DNA of 64,000 nt, taken from Chloroherpetonaceae bacterium (GTDB lineage Bacteria; Bacteroidota; Chlorobiia; Chlorobiales; Chloroherpetonaceae). The stretch spans positions 1 to 64,000 of the forward strand of contig JANQGG010000042.1 of assembly GCA_028277445.1 (NCBI GenBank). Direction: 5' to 3'. A program made the translations under genes and the position numbers. Positions 55,142 through 64,000 of the stretch are shown piece after piece (the first letter of the stretch is position 1; the number at the start of each line of letters is the position of its first letter). Below the pieces are notes generated by a model. That model did not search any database. It had not been told where the DNA came from and saw only the letters and a program-made list of their open reading frames with translations.

Positions 55142-56485
55142 TTATACGCTATCGTATGCGGAGTGTAAACGGTTTCGGCCACGCTTTTTTGCCTCGTATA
55201 AATAGTTGTCGGCTTGTTGAAGAAGGTCGTTGCCGGATGAAAATTCTAAACTTTCAACAACACCGATGCTAATGGTGACGTGAAGGTTTTCTTCTATGAA
55301 AGACCAATCATAAGTTTCTATGGTTTCACGAATGCGCTCACAAACAATAATTGCCTTGTTTAGCTTTGTCATGGGGAGTAGTATGGTAAATTCTTCGCCG
55401 CCAAACCGAGCGACAAGATCCGATATACGACATTTTTGAACCATTAACCTCGAAATTTCTTTTAAAACTTCATCGCCAACCATGTGAGAATAATTGTCAT
55501 TGATCATTTTGAAATTATCAATATCAGCAATAGCTAAGGAAAAAATCTGGTTGTGGCGTTTTGAGCGGTCGAATTCGATGGAAAACTGTTCATCAAAATG
55601 TCTTCTGTTATGAAGCTTTGTTAATGAATCTTCGTGAGTTTGGCGTTCAAGGTGTTTAATAGTGTCGTGCAGTTCTTTAAAATGATCATTTTGATCTTGG
55701 ATACTTTGGTAGAGTAGGGAATAGGTTTTTATTTCTTTAAAGATGTCGTATAACGCATCTTGATTATTTTGGCTTGTTTCTATGACTTTGAAAAAAAGGG
55801 TTTCGGGAGCGCCGTGTTGAAGACTTTCGTAAAATTTCTGGAAATAGTGATGATAATTCTCATAATGACTGAGCGATAAATTGAAATCACCGTGTTTTTT
55901 AAACGCTTTGCTTAAGCCAAGGTGCAATTTGAATAAAATTAATGATTGATTTTTGACTTGAAAATCAATCTCCAGCGCTTTGTTGTATGCGCTTAATGCA
56001 TCAGTGATATATCCCTCTTGATTATAAAATTCACCTTGATAATATAAGCACCAGATTAAATGCGTTTTTTTACCACTTTTCGTTGCGGAATCAATGGCTT
56101 TTTCCAATTGCTTTGAAGCAGCATTGAAATCGCCAAGCTGATAAGCCAGAAAAGCCTCGTAAATAGTTAGCCAATGCAATGCATCGGTATCGGTGTTGGA
56201 TTCAAAAAAAAGCTTGGCTTGTTGAAAGTGGGATTGCGTGTCTGAGCTGTTCTTTAAAAACAAATGGGCGATACCTTCTAAAAGCCGACAGTACCCCAAT
56301 AGCGTGTTATGGGTTTGTTTTAGGGCCAGATTTTTGCATGAGCTGGTTAAAAACAACGCATAAGCAGGCCGAATAAACACCACCTGGCTCGCAAGTTGAA
56401 CGAGGCGCTCAATCGTATGATCGTTTTTATAATGACCCGATTCTCCTTTATGTATAAATGAAATCTCCACGGGAAATGTGTTCAA
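55142..56485 (-). CDS. Helical-repeat diguanylate cyclase
   Basis: A 447-residue cytoplasmic protein. The N-terminal 270 residues are helical and TPR-like (LGDFNAASKQLEKAIDSATK, GYITDALSAYNKALEI, ALYHYE-type units). The GGDEF domain begins RQTHEDSLTKLHNRRHFDEQ. GGEEF is at 362-366 and the RISD inhibitory site at 353-356. The domain closely resembles that of the neighbour at 53166, so the two probably arose by duplication of the cyclase part. Confidence 0.93.
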   Translation of the reverse strand: MNTFPVEISFIHKGESGHYKNDHTIERLVQLASQVVFIRPAYALFLTSSCKNLALKQTHNTLLGYCRLLEGIAHLFLKNSSDTQSHFQQAKLFFESNTDTDALHWLTIYEAFLAYQLGDFNAASKQLEKAIDSATKSGKKTHLIWCLYYQGEFYNQEGYITDALSAYNKALEIDFQVKNQSLILFKLHLGLSKAFKKHGDFNLSLSHYENYHHYFQKFYESLQHGAPETLFFKVIETSQNNQDALYDIFKEIKTYSLLYQSIQDQNDHFKELHDTIKHLERQTHEDSLTKLHNRRHFDEQFSIEFDRSKRHNQIFSLAIADIDNFKMINDNYSHMVGDEVLKEISRLMVQKCRISDLVARFGGEEFTILLPMTKLNKAIIVCERIRETIETYDWSFIEENLHVTISIGVVESLEFSSGNDLLQQADNYLYEAKKRGRNRLHSAYDSV

Positions 56486-56531
56486 AGTTTTGCTTATAAA
56501 ATAATGATCAAATCATGACAATAGCATTGAC

Positions 56532-57245
56532 TTAAACCAGAGAGCCTTCATTTAGAATGCCATCTAGCATATGCAAATTGCGGTCGGCAATTTTTGTCAT
56601 ATGTTCATTGTGGGTTACGATTACAAACGATGTTTTGTGGCGTTCGGATAAATGTAAAATTAAATCGTACAACTTACGGCTGTTTTTTGAATCGAGGTTT
56701 CCCGAGGGTTCATCGGCAAAAACAATTTTAGGCGAATTAATCAAAGCCCTTGCAACGGCAACACGTTGTTGTTCGCCACCGGAAAGTTCGGAAGGCAAAT
56801 GATGAAGTCGCTCACTAAGTCCAACTTGCTCCAGCAATTCTTCAGCAAGTGATTTCGAGGCTTTTAGATTGCCAGTGGCAATAAACCTTGGAATGGCTAC
56901 ATTTTCCAGGGCTGAAAAATCCTCAAGCAAATGATGAAACTGAAATACAAATCCCAAATGTTCATTTCTAAGTGTAGATAAATCTTTAGCGGAAAGCCTG
57001 GAAGAATTGCCCGAGAAAACCGTGATATCGTTAAACATTAAATGGCCGCTATCCGGTGCATCCAGGGTACTTAAAAGATTAAGTAATGTGGTTTTACCGC
57101 TCCCTGATTCTCCGACAATGGTGATGATTTCCTGCGGGCGTATATCCAAAGAAATGCCTTTAATGATTTCAATGTGCTTTCGGCCTTTCGGAGAGTAGCT
57201 TTTAACTAAATCTTTAGCGCTAAGAATGTACTGTGAATCGGACAT
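56532..57245 (-). CDS. ABC transporter ATP-binding protein, LolD/MacB type (second)
   Basis: A 237-residue ATPase with Walker A GESGSGKTTLLNLLSTLDAP, signature LSGGEQQRVAVARALI, Walker B IVFADEPSGNLDS and VTHNEHMT. FQFHHLLEDFSALENVAIPR is the LolD-like Q-loop region. It has the same general plan as the gene at 3214. No permease is adjacent. Lipoprotein release (LolD) is the most likely role but is not proved. Confidence 0.9.
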   Translation of the reverse strand: MSDSQYILSAKDLVKSYSPKGRKHIEIIKGISLDIRPQEIITIVGESGSGKTTLLNLLSTLDAPDSGHLMFNDITVFSGNSSRLSAKDLSTLRNEHLGFVFQFHHLLEDFSALENVAIPRFIATGNLKASKSLAEELLEQVGLSERLHHLPSELSGGEQQRVAVARALINSPKIVFADEPSGNLDSKNSRKLYDLILHLSERHKTSFVIVTHNEHMTKIADRNLHMLDGILNEGSLV

Positions 57246-57405
57246 AAAGTGATAATAATTAAAATACTTTATAAAATGTTAAGAGGTTAAGGACCGGGTT
57301 AAAATTCAAGGCAGATTCTATTAACTAAAAAATGGTATCACAAGCACAACCATTGTTGAAATAATTAAAGCGCTTAAACAAAGCAAGCTTATTTTATAAA
57401 AAAAG

Positions 57406-57846
57406 TTACAATTCGTGAACTACATGCGTGGCAACGCCCCAAATTTGCATTTCCATTTCCGAAGTCACTTCTATAGGCTCATAGTTTGGGTTTTCAGCAA
57501 TCAGAAAAATTTTATCTTGTTTGTGTGCAAGTCGTTTAACCGTCAGCTCCCCAAAAACAACAGCGATCACCACTTTGTTATTCGATGGGGGTATGGAACG
57601 ATCAACCACAAGAATATCATCATGGTAGATACCGGCGTTAATCATCGAATCCCCTTCAACCCTAACAAAAAAAGTAGCCTCGGGATGTTTGATAAGCAAG
57701 TCATTTAAATCCAAAGCCTGCCCAAGATAGTCATCTGCCGGCGAAGGAAATCCAGCGGGAACATGACTTAAATACATCGGGCATTCCGTGCTTGCGTTTT
57801 GTTTAAATGGTAAGAGTTTAGCGGTAGGTTTTACATCTTTTTTCAT
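57406..57846 (-). CDS. UmuD-like S24 peptidase (orphan)
   Basis: A 146-residue self-cleaving protein. The cleavage site is Ala31-Gly32 (VPAGFPSPADDY), the catalytic Ser is Ser67 in VEGDSMINAGI, and the Lys is Lys104 in ELTVKRLAHK. This is the UmuD plan: cleavage under RecA stimulation yields UmuD', the partner of the UmuC polymerase. The usual umuC does not follow; the next gene is the ABC ATPase. No LexA box is obvious in the 80 bases upstream. Confidence 0.9.
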   Translation of the reverse strand: MKKDVKPTAKLLPFKQNASTECPMYLSHVPAGFPSPADDYLGQALDLNDLLIKHPEATFFVRVEGDSMINAGIYHDDILVVDRSIPPSNNKVVIAVVFGELTVKRLAHKQDKIFLIAENPNYEPIEVTSEMEMQIWGVATHVVHEL

Positions 57847-57928
57847 AATATTCGAACCAAGTCTAATATAGTGTCTTAAAAAGGATATTAGCGAGTAGTT
57901 TTCTTATATCAAAATTATAACCTTTAAA

Positions 57929-58618
57929 ATGCGTATTCATTTTTTACAACATGTTCCTTTTGAAGGATTGGGTGTGATGGAAGCGTGGTTTAACGAGCGC
58001 CATGCCACGATATCTTCCACGCAAATGTTCCAAAACCCGGTTTTGCCCGATCCAAATGATTTTGATGTTCTAATTGTTATGGGCGGCCCTATGGGTGCTA
58101 ATGATGATCGGATTTATCCATGGTTAAAAACAGAAAAACAATGTATTGAAAAAGCCATTGCATTGAAAAAAAAGGTGTTGGGTATATGTTTGGGCGCTCA
58201 GCTTATTGCAGATGTGTTGGGTGCAAAAGTATATCAACATCGTGAAAAAGAGATCGGTTGGTTTCCTATTTCAAAAGTTTATAGTGGCAAGTCACACAAG
58301 TTGATTGAATCGTTTCCTGAGAAAGTTTATGCGTTTCATTGGCATGGCGATACGTTTGATATGCCCCAAGGCGCATTGCATTTGTTTAAAAGTGAGGGTT
58401 GTGAAAATCAGGCGTTTCTTTGGCAAGAGAGTGTATTAGGATTGCAATTTCATTTAGAAATGACCCAAACTGGAGCCAGTGCATTAATAGAAGTATGCCG
58501 AAATGAAATGATTTCATCCAGGTTTGTTCAATCCGAAGAAACAATTTTTGCGAACCCCGAACGATTTAAGGAAAGCAATTCCCACATGCACGAGCTTTTG
58601 AACCGCTTTTTGCCATAA
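57929..58618 (+). CDS. Class I glutamine amidotransferase (GMP-synthase-like subfamily)
   Basis: A 229-residue cytoplasmic GATase. IVMGGPMGANDDRIYPWL is the oxyanion region, GICLGAQLIADVLGAKVYQH holds the nucleophile Cys, and LQFHLEMTQTG has the catalytic His and Glu. FHWHGDTFDMPQGALHL is typical of the stand-alone group. The acceptor substrate is not known for most members. It starts 82 bases from the divergent umuD-like gene. Confidence 0.88.
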   Translation: MRIHFLQHVPFEGLGVMEAWFNERHATISSTQMFQNPVLPDPNDFDVLIVMGGPMGANDDRIYPWLKTEKQCIEKAIALKKKVLGICLGAQLIADVLGAKVYQHREKEIGWFPISKVYSGKSHKLIESFPEKVYAFHWHGDTFDMPQGALHLFKSEGCENQAFLWQESVLGLQFHLEMTQTGASALIEVCRNEMISSRFVQSEETIFANPERFKESNSHMHELLNRFLP

Positions 58619-58635
58619 GAACTATGGTTATGCTT

Positions 58636-58700
58636 CACAGGATGCCGGATCAAGTCCGGCATGACTTCAGATACCCCGTCTGCTTGCAACGGGGTAGTTC
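58636..58700. repeat. REP-like double hairpin
   Basis: ATGCCGGA (58642-58649) pairs with TCCGGCAT (58655-58662), and TACCCCGT (58672-58679) pairs with ACGGGGTA (58689-58696). The doublet lies 24 bases after the GATase stop, the usual location of such elements. Confidence 0.75.
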
Positions 58701-58864
58701 ATTATTTGTTTATGAGTTATTTATCCGATAAAATTTTGTGAAGCCGATCACAGCAATTAATTTGCAAAATAATTATGTTGGGCCTGAAAAAGCCCATACC
58801 TTATCTTTTCTTTGTTGAGAGTTGCAACCGCAACTATTGAAAAACCAAATAAAACACTATCCCT

Positions 58865-59614
58865 ATGAAACGCATCTTAGTTATCATGTCGTTAATCGCT
58901 GTTCTGTTTCAAAGTTCAGCATTTGGAAAGCCCAATACTCAAGATCACATACACTTGTTTCAAACGTTTTTTGAAGATGCAGCGATGGTAAAATCCAGTT
59001 ATGGACAAGCCTCGCTACGATTTTCGGATTTTGATTATGCAAGCACCGTTTTTTTACCCGTTCAAGTAGTTTTTCCAACCGGACAGTATTATCATCTGAA
59101 TTTTGGCGTTGAAGCCGGATTCCTAAGTATTGATCCTGAAGTTGGTGATGGGAATTCAGGATTGACTGATCTAAAATTTGTTGGAAGGTACAATTTCCCG
59201 ACCGGAGCTACTAAGGTTGCTGCGGGTGGTTATGTAACATTGCCAATCGGAAGCGAGGATGTTGGCCAAAGTCAGCTTAATATCGGTGGATTCGGAGCTG
59301 TCCGTCATCCGCTAATGAATGAACTGACGCTAACCGGAACATTAATGCTTGAATTTGTAGAACAAGCGGGTACGGAGGATGACCGGGAGGCTTCTCTTTT
59401 ATTTGCATTCGGCGCTATTTATGAAGTTGAACCAAGACTTCACTTAATTGGCGAGATCAATTTGAAAACAGGCCTTGATTATGGATTGTTATCATTTGGC
59501 GCGGATTATGTGGTATCAAAGCAAGGCAGCTTAAGAGGTGTTTTGGGTCTTGGTCTTGATGATGCCGCCCCGGATGTTTCCCTGCAAGTCGGCTATCACC
59601 ACTACTTCAATTAA
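58865..59614 (+). CDS. Outer-membrane beta-barrel protein
   Basis: A 249-residue protein with a signal peptide (MKRILVIMSLIAVLFQSSAF then GKP). The mature part is a run of amphipathic beta-strands ending in a C-terminal aromatic residue pattern (LQVGYHHYFN), the assembly signal of outer-membrane barrels. FPTGQYYHLNFGVEAGFLSI and VAAGGYVTLPIGSEDVGQSQ are barrel-like. It may be a small transporter-family porin. I do not recognise a closer family. Confidence 0.75.
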   Translation: MKRILVIMSLIAVLFQSSAFGKPNTQDHIHLFQTFFEDAAMVKSSYGQASLRFSDFDYASTVFLPVQVVFPTGQYYHLNFGVEAGFLSIDPEVGDGNSGLTDLKFVGRYNFPTGATKVAAGGYVTLPIGSEDVGQSQLNIGGFGAVRHPLMNELTLTGTLMLEFVEQAGTEDDREASLLFAFGAIYEVEPRLHLIGEINLKTGLDYGLLSFGADYVVSKQGSLRGVLGLGLDDAAPDVSLQVGYHHYFN

Positions 59615-59626
59615 ACATTTATTTTT

Positions 59627-59653
59627 GCGGTGTAAGCAATAGGCTTGCACCGC
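59627..59653 (+). terminator. Hairpin after the beta-barrel gene
   Basis: GCGGTGTAAGC and GCTTGCACCGC pair with one wobble and a 5-base loop. A T-run (ATTTTTA) follows only after eight more bases, so its strength as a terminator is uncertain. Confidence 0.55.
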
Positions 59654-59802
59654 AGCATTGAATTTTTACCCTGAACCAAAACCTTCAGCTTTTCCTTTCT
59701 TGTTTTTGCACTTACACTTTGAAACCACTATCTTATCGCTCATTTAATTTAAGTTTATAAAAACTTCAAATAACCATAACATATTCCTAAGAAAGCGGTT
59801 TC

Positions 59803-60228
59803 ATGATTTGCAGCCAACTTAGAATTACCTTACCAACAACAGAGCCTATTCAACTTATTGATATTACCCAAGAGGTGAAAAACAGATTTCAAGAGACAGG
59901 CTTGAAAAATGGAGTTCTAACGATAATTTCAAATCACACGACGGCATATGTTAATCTGAATGAGCGAGAAGAACTGCTTCAAAACGATATGATTACATAT
60001 CTGAAGCGTCTGGTTCCGAAAGATGGAAATTATGCGCACAACCTGAATCCAATTGATGGCAGGCACAATGCACATTCACATTTGATGGGATTGTTTATGA
60101 ATGCTTCAGAAACCATTCCGTTTTTTAATGGCGAGTTAACTTTGGGTACTTGGCAGTCGGTGTTTTTTGTTGAGCTCGATGGTCCCAGGGAAAAACGAAA
60201 CATCACATTGCAATTTTTAGGGGAATAA
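59803..60228 (+). CDS. YjbQ / UPF0047 family protein
   Basis: A 141-residue protein. [40 protein letters not shown] and [20 protein letters not shown] are the three conserved blocks with metal-binding His residues. E. coli YjbQ complements thiamine-phosphate synthase mutants and is described as a secondary thiamine-phosphate synthase enzyme; the physiological role is not settled. It ends eight bases before the RuBisCO-like gene. Confidence 0.92.
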   Translation: MICSQLRITLPTTEPIQLIDITQEVKNRFQETGLKNGVLTIISNHTTAYVNLNEREELLQNDMITYLKRLVPKDGNYAHNLNPIDGRHNAHSHLMGLFMNASETIPFFNGELTLGTWQSVFFVELDGPREKRNITLQFLGE

Positions 60229-60236
60229 CAAACGAC

Positions 60237-61535
60237 ATGAAATCAAGCGATATACCAGGATTTTTTGCAAAAGCAGAAGACCTGAATTTAGACGATTACA
60301 TTTTACTGGACTATTACTTTGAATGTGTTGGCGATCCAAAAGAAGCTTCGGCTCATCTGTGCAGTGAGCAATCTACCGCACAATGGAAACGAGTGGATGT
60401 GGATGAAGATTTCAGAGATGAATTTGGTGCAAAGGTTTTACAACTTGAAATTAAGGATAAATTAAACGACATTAGTTATCCGGTTCAGCATAACGCTAAA
60501 GGTGATGTTTATGCATGTTATGCAAAAATTGCACATCCCCATAGAAATTTTGGCGCTAAACTGCCTAATCTGATTTCTGCTGTTTGCGGCGAAGGCACGT
60601 TTTTTACACCGGGCATACCAATCATTAAGCTGTTGGATATCCATTTTCCTCAGTCATTTCTTGCGGAATTTGAAGGCCCGAAATTTGGTATATCCGGCAT
60701 TCGCGAAATTCTTCAGGTTCATGACCGCCCGATATTTTTTGGCGTTATCAAACCGAATATTGGCCTTTCTCCCGAACCTTTTTCGAAAATCGGTTATCAG
60801 AGTTGGTTGGGAGGCTTGGATATTGCTAAAGATGATGAAATGTTGGGTGATATGGAATGGTCGCCCGTATCCGAACGATCAAAACTTTTAGGCGCTGCAC
60901 GAAAAAAAGCAGAATCGGAAACCGGTCGGCCAAAAATTTATTTAGCCAATATTACCGATGAAGTCGATCGTTTAATTGAGTTGCATGATACAGTGGTAAA
61001 AAATGGCGCTAATGCGTTATTAGTAAATGCAACGCCTGTTGGTTTAAGCGCGGCCAGAATGCTAAGAAAACATACCCAGGTTCCAATAATAGCTCATTTT
61101 CCTTTTATTGCTTCATTCAGCAGGATGGAGCGATATGGCGTGCACTCTCGCGTGTTTACTAAATTTCAACGTTTAGCGGGATTTGATTCAATTATCATGC
61201 CAGGTTTTGGAAAACGTATGATGACGCCTGAAAGTGAAGTGAAAGCGAATGTAGAAGCCTGTCTTGAAGAAATGGGCAATATAAAACCCGTCTTACCCGT
61301 TCCTGGCGGAAGTGATTGGGCGGGCACGTTAAAACTTGTGTATGAAAAAGTCGGCTCAATTGATTTTGGATTTGTACCGGGCAGGGGCATTTTTGGACAT
61401 CCAATGGGCCCGGCAGCAGGAGCAAAAAGCATTAATCAAGCCTGGCAGGCTATTTCAAAAAATATTGCAATAGAAGAGTATGCAAAAACCCATCCTGAAC
61501 TTCAAACAGCCATTGATGTATTTGGAAAGAACTAA
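60237..61535 (+). CDS. RuBisCO-like protein, type IV (green sulfur type)
   Basis: A 432-residue RuBisCO large-subunit homologue. Lys198, Asp200 and Glu201 in [10 protein letters not shown] keep the carbamate-lysine and magnesium ligands. The catalytic KPK motif is instead IKPNIGLS (Lys172 kept, second Lys replaced by Asn174). The loop-6 sequence is [11 protein letters not shown] and the phosphate loop is [14 protein letters not shown]. Carboxylation of RuBP is therefore not expected. In Chlorobium tepidum the RLP affects sulfur oxidation and the oxidative-stress response. It is directly downstream of yjbQ with an eight-base gap, so the two are an operon. Confidence 0.95.
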   Translation: MKSSDIPGFFAKAEDLNLDDYILLDYYFECVGDPKEASAHLCSEQSTAQWKRVDVDEDFRDEFGAKVLQLEIKDKLNDISYPVQHNAKGDVYACYAKIAHPHRNFGAKLPNLISAVCGEGTFFTPGIPIIKLLDIHFPQSFLAEFEGPKFGISGIREILQVHDRPIFFGVIKPNIGLSPEPFSKIGYQSWLGGLDIAKDDEMLGDMEWSPVSERSKLLGAARKKAESETGRPKIYLANITDEVDRLIELHDTVVKNGANALLVNATPVGLSAARMLRKHTQVPIIAHFPFIASFSRMERYGVHSRVFTKFQRLAGFDSIIMPGFGKRMMTPESEVKANVEACLEEMGNIKPVLPVPGGSDWAGTLKLVYEKVGSIDFGFVPGRGIFGHPMGPAAGAKSINQAWQAISKNIAIEEYAKTHPELQTAIDVFGKN

Positions 61536-61725
61536 GAACGGCATTGTTTTTTATAGATTCCCCCACTAAAATGCGCGCTAGATTTCATATAACCTTTATA
61601 TTGAAGTTGTTGTTAAATAACCCATTGGGTTTTAACTTCCGATCAATTTTTCGCCATAGTATTAGCCATTAGAATGGCTAGTAAAGTATTATCAGTTCAG
61701 AACCTTTAATTAGAGATATAAACCC
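61536..61725. other. Intergenic gap before the GH13 gene
   Basis: 190 AT-rich bases with an inverted-repeat-like ATTAGCCATTAGAATGGCTAG at about 61660-61680 (AGCCATT/AATGGCT) that may act as a terminator or operator. No gene is seen. Confidence 0.35.
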
Positions 61726-64000
61726 ATGCCAATTTTCAATTTTCATATAAATCGTAAAGCTCGTGATGAATATCAATTAACGGAGGATTTTTTCTCACTT
61801 CGTGGATCTGTGGTTTTGGGGGATTTCAAAAAAGCGCAGGATTTTGCAAAAAAAATCAATGACCTGCGCGGTATTATCAAAGATCCCAAAAAACCGGCGG
61901 TACTTCCGGCTCAATTGAATGGCATGGCATTGCTACACGAGATTTTCCATTATGTGATCGGGCTGTATAAAAAAGAAGCCGATACAAAAGCGTTTGAAAA
62001 ATGCAAGACTCACTTGGAAAAAATACTTGGAGAAGACCCCTTAAACGATTTGCTGTTACAAACCGTGAGCCATTTTCCGGCATTATCGGTATATAAACAA
62101 AGCGCCAGCGAAATTGACTATCTGAATGATAGTTCAGAGGGTGTGCCAAATTCCGAGATTATGCTTGAGGAATTAATCCTGATTTGGCTCCAGAATCAGA
62201 ATCCGGTATTTAAACCCATAAGGGATATGATCAATGATCAAGACCTGGAAGTCGGTAAATCGTATACCAATGCAATCCGTGAAATTGATTGCTTTTTTGA
62301 TCAAGAACCGCCATTTGGCCCCGATAATGAGCCACTGTTTAAACTCTTAATGCGTCCCATTCTGGCCGCACCTACATCCATATTAGATCAAATAAAATAT
62401 ATCACGGATCACTGGGGAGAAATGCTTAAAGGTTCACAGTTATTGAATCTGCTTACCACAGCTTCTGAATTTATCAAAGAGGAAGATCAGTACTTTTTCA
62501 TGAAAGCTCAGGCCGAAGCTGACCGGCTTAAGTCACCAAATGTGCGACAAACCGGATTTATGGGTGGATTTGAAAAGCATACACCGCCTATTCCAACATA
62601 TGCCGAAGGATTTCTTGAAGGTCCTGAGCGTTTTTCTGAGGATTTGAACTGGATGCCCAGGGTGATCTTGCTGGCGAAAAGTACATTTGTTTGGTTGGAT
62701 CAATTGAGTAAACGTTACGGGCGGCACATTCACAAATTGGATCATATACCCGATGAGGAATTGGATATCATTGCCCGACGCGGATTTACCGGGCTTTGGT
62801 TGATTGGTATATGGGAACGCAGCAAAGCTTCAAAACGAATTAAACATATTAATGGCAATATTGATGCCGTTGCTTCTGCCTATTCACTTCAGAATTATGA
62901 AATAGCCGAAGAACTTGGCGGATACCCAGCGTATGAAGATCTTCGCGACAGGGCAAAACGCCGGGGCGTTCGCCTGGCTAGCGATATGGTTCCAAATCAT
63001 ACCGGAATTGATTCCGATTGGGTGATCAATCACCCCGATTGGTTTATTCAAAAAGATCATCCGCCATTTCATGGATACAAGTATACCGGCCCGGATTTAA
63101 GTGAAGATGATCGCGTGGGTATTTTTCTTGAAGACGGTTATTGGTCAAAAACCGATGCGGCTGTTACCTTTAAACGTGTTGATCGTTGGACAGGCGATGA
63201 AAAATACATCTATCATGGTAATGACGGCACATTCATGCCGTGGAACGACACCGCGCAGCTTGATTTTCTTAACCCTGAGTTGCGTGAAGCGGTTATCCAA
63301 CAAATTCTGCATGTGGCTCGCCATTTCCCGATTATTCGGTTTGATGCGGCCATGGTACTGGCAAAGCAACATATCCAACGGTTGTGGTATCCGCGGCATG
63401 GCACTACTGGCGCTATACCTTCGCGATGGACTGCATCAATGACTCAGGAAGAATTTGATGCTGCCATTCCGGAAGAGTTTTGGCGAGAAGTCGTGGATCG
63501 AATCCAAACCGAAGTTCCGAATACATTGTTGCTAGCCGAAGCATTCTGGATGCTGGAAGGATATTTTGTGCGCACGTTGGGTATGCATCGGGTTTATAAC
63601 AGCGCCTTCATGCATATGTTTATGAAAGAAGAAAATGCCAGCTATCGTTATCTGATCAAAAATACCCTGGAATACAACCCGCAGATTCTGAAACGCTATG
63701 TGAATTTCATGAATAATCCTGATGAAGAAACCGCGGTTGAGCAATTTGGCAAAGGCGATAAATATTTCGGAGTATGCATCATGATGTGCACCTTACCCGG
63801 CCTACCTATGTTCGGTCATGGTCAGATTGAAGGGTTTAATGAAAAATACGGCATGGAATACAAACGTGCGTATTATGATGAGCACCCCGACGATCATTTG
63901 GTTTCCCGTCATGAGCGCGAAATATTTCCATTCCTCAAAAAGCGTTATCTCTTTGCTGAGGTTGAAAATTACTACCTCTACGATTTTTATACCGAATCGG
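61726..64000 (+). CDS. Large GH13 alpha-amylase-family enzyme (3' end outside the window)
   Basis: An open frame of at least 758 codons running off the right edge, starting ATG at 61726. Residues 1-300 are a helical domain without recognisable family, including DFFSLRGSVVLGDFKKAQDF. The catalytic (beta/alpha)8 barrel then begins near 320: RRGFTGLWLIGIWERS, GVRLASDMVPNHTGI (region I), IIRFDAAMVLAK with nucleophile Asp540, LLAEAFWM with acid/base Glu605 and MNNPDEETA with Asp666 (region IV, where NHD is usual). Activity is expected; the substrate is unclear, as maltosyltransferase, trehalose synthase and branching-type enzymes all share these motifs. Confidence 0.9.
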   Translation, partial: MPIFNFHINRKARDEYQLTEDFFSLRGSVVLGDFKKAQDFAKKINDLRGIIKDPKKPAVLPAQLNGMALLHEIFHYVIGLYKKEADTKAFEKCKTHLEKILGEDPLNDLLLQTVSHFPALSVYKQSASEIDYLNDSSEGVPNSEIMLEELILIWLQNQNPVFKPIRDMINDQDLEVGKSYTNAIREIDCFFDQEPPFGPDNEPLFKLLMRPILAAPTSILDQIKYITDHWGEMLKGSQLLNLLTTASEFIKEEDQYFFMKAQAEADRLKSPNVRQTGFMGGFEKHTPPIPTYAEGFLEGPERFSEDLNWMPRVILLAKSTFVWLDQLSKRYGRHIHKLDHIPDEELDIIARRGFTGLWLIGIWERSKASKRIKHINGNIDAVASAYSLQNYEIAEELGGYPAYEDLRDRAKRRGVRLASDMVPNHTGIDSDWVINHPDWFIQKDHPPFHGYKYTGPDLSEDDRVGIFLEDGYWSKTDAAVTFKRVDRWTGDEKYIYHGNDGTFMPWNDTAQLDFLNPELREAVIQQILHVARHFPIIRFDAAMVLAKQHIQRLWYPRHGTTGAIPSRWTASMTQEEFDAAIPEEFWREVVDRIQTEVPNTLLLAEAFWMLEGYFVRTLGMHRVYNSAFMHMFMKEENASYRYLIKNTLEYNPQILKRYVNFMNNPDEETAVEQFGKGDKYFGVCIMMCTLPGLPMFGHGQIEGFNEKYGMEYKRAYYDEHPDDHLVSRHEREIFPFLKKRYLFAEVENYYLYDFYTES

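Overview
This window most likely comes from a member of the Bacteroidota/Chlorobiota lineage, with a green-sulfur-bacterium relative such as Chloroherpeton as my best guess. The grounds are a type IV RuBisCO-like protein of the green-sulfur kind, a complete gas vesicle cluster, moderate to low GC, weak ribosome binding sites and an archaeal-type prolyl-tRNA synthetase. This assignment is inference from gene content; no rRNA or other phylogenetic marker is present.

Layout. Positions 1-5150 hold a long sodium/proton antiporter with a cytoplasmic cyclic-nucleotide-binding-like domain, a LolD-type ABC ATPase, a REP-associated (RAYT) transposase, and two decayed gene fragments, one of them a broken copy of the 3' end of the ABC gene. 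Positions 5439-11755 carry housekeeping genes: purine permease, a free-Met-R-sulfoxide-reductase-like GAF protein lacking its cysteines, peroxiredoxin, methionine aminopeptidase, ProRS and a DUF4412-like secreted protein. Positions 12166-24795 are one long plus-strand gas vesicle cluster: gvpA, two coiled-coil proteins, gvpN, a small coiled-coil protein, gvpJ, gvpH (Hsp20-like), a Get3/ArsA ATPase, a CDC48/VAT-type AAA ATPase, a GvpF/L fused to a J-domain, two more GvpF/L, gvpG, gvpO, a fourth GvpF/L, a GvpS/M-like small protein, a fifth GvpF/L and gvpK. It is followed by prmC, a 3-hydroxyacyl-CoA dehydrogenase, hrcA-grpE-dnaJ and iscX.

Positions 31080-46634 are an AT-rich exopolysaccharide / O-antigen locus: Wza-like export protein, Wzz, WecA-like initiating transferase, GDP-fucose synthesis (gmd, fcl), flippase, sulfotransferase, polymerase candidate, two glycosyltransferases and a Wzi-like outer membrane protein. 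It contains decayed genes: a glycosyltransferase and membrane-protein remnant, and an IS110 transposase fragment joined to the 3' end of galE. Positions 46689-61535 return to chromosomal genes: GAPDH, Mpl, a large beta-propeller sensor kinase, a frameshifted GIY-YIG gene with REP-like hairpins, two TPR-GGDEF diguanylate cyclases, a second LolD-type ATPase, an orphan UmuD, a glutamine amidotransferase, a beta-barrel protein, YjbQ and the RuBisCO-like protein. A large GH13 enzyme runs off the right edge.

The most striking system is the gas vesicle cluster. It packages an unusually complete protein-handling set (Hsp20-like GvpH, J-domain, Get3-type targeting ATPase, two-ring CDC48-type unfoldase, MoxR-like GvpN) with the shell proteins. 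I read this as a dedicated chaperone pathway for the very hydrophobic GvpA/J/S subunits. The J-domain fused to a GvpF/L protein, with an intact HPD motif, is the strongest direct evidence for it.
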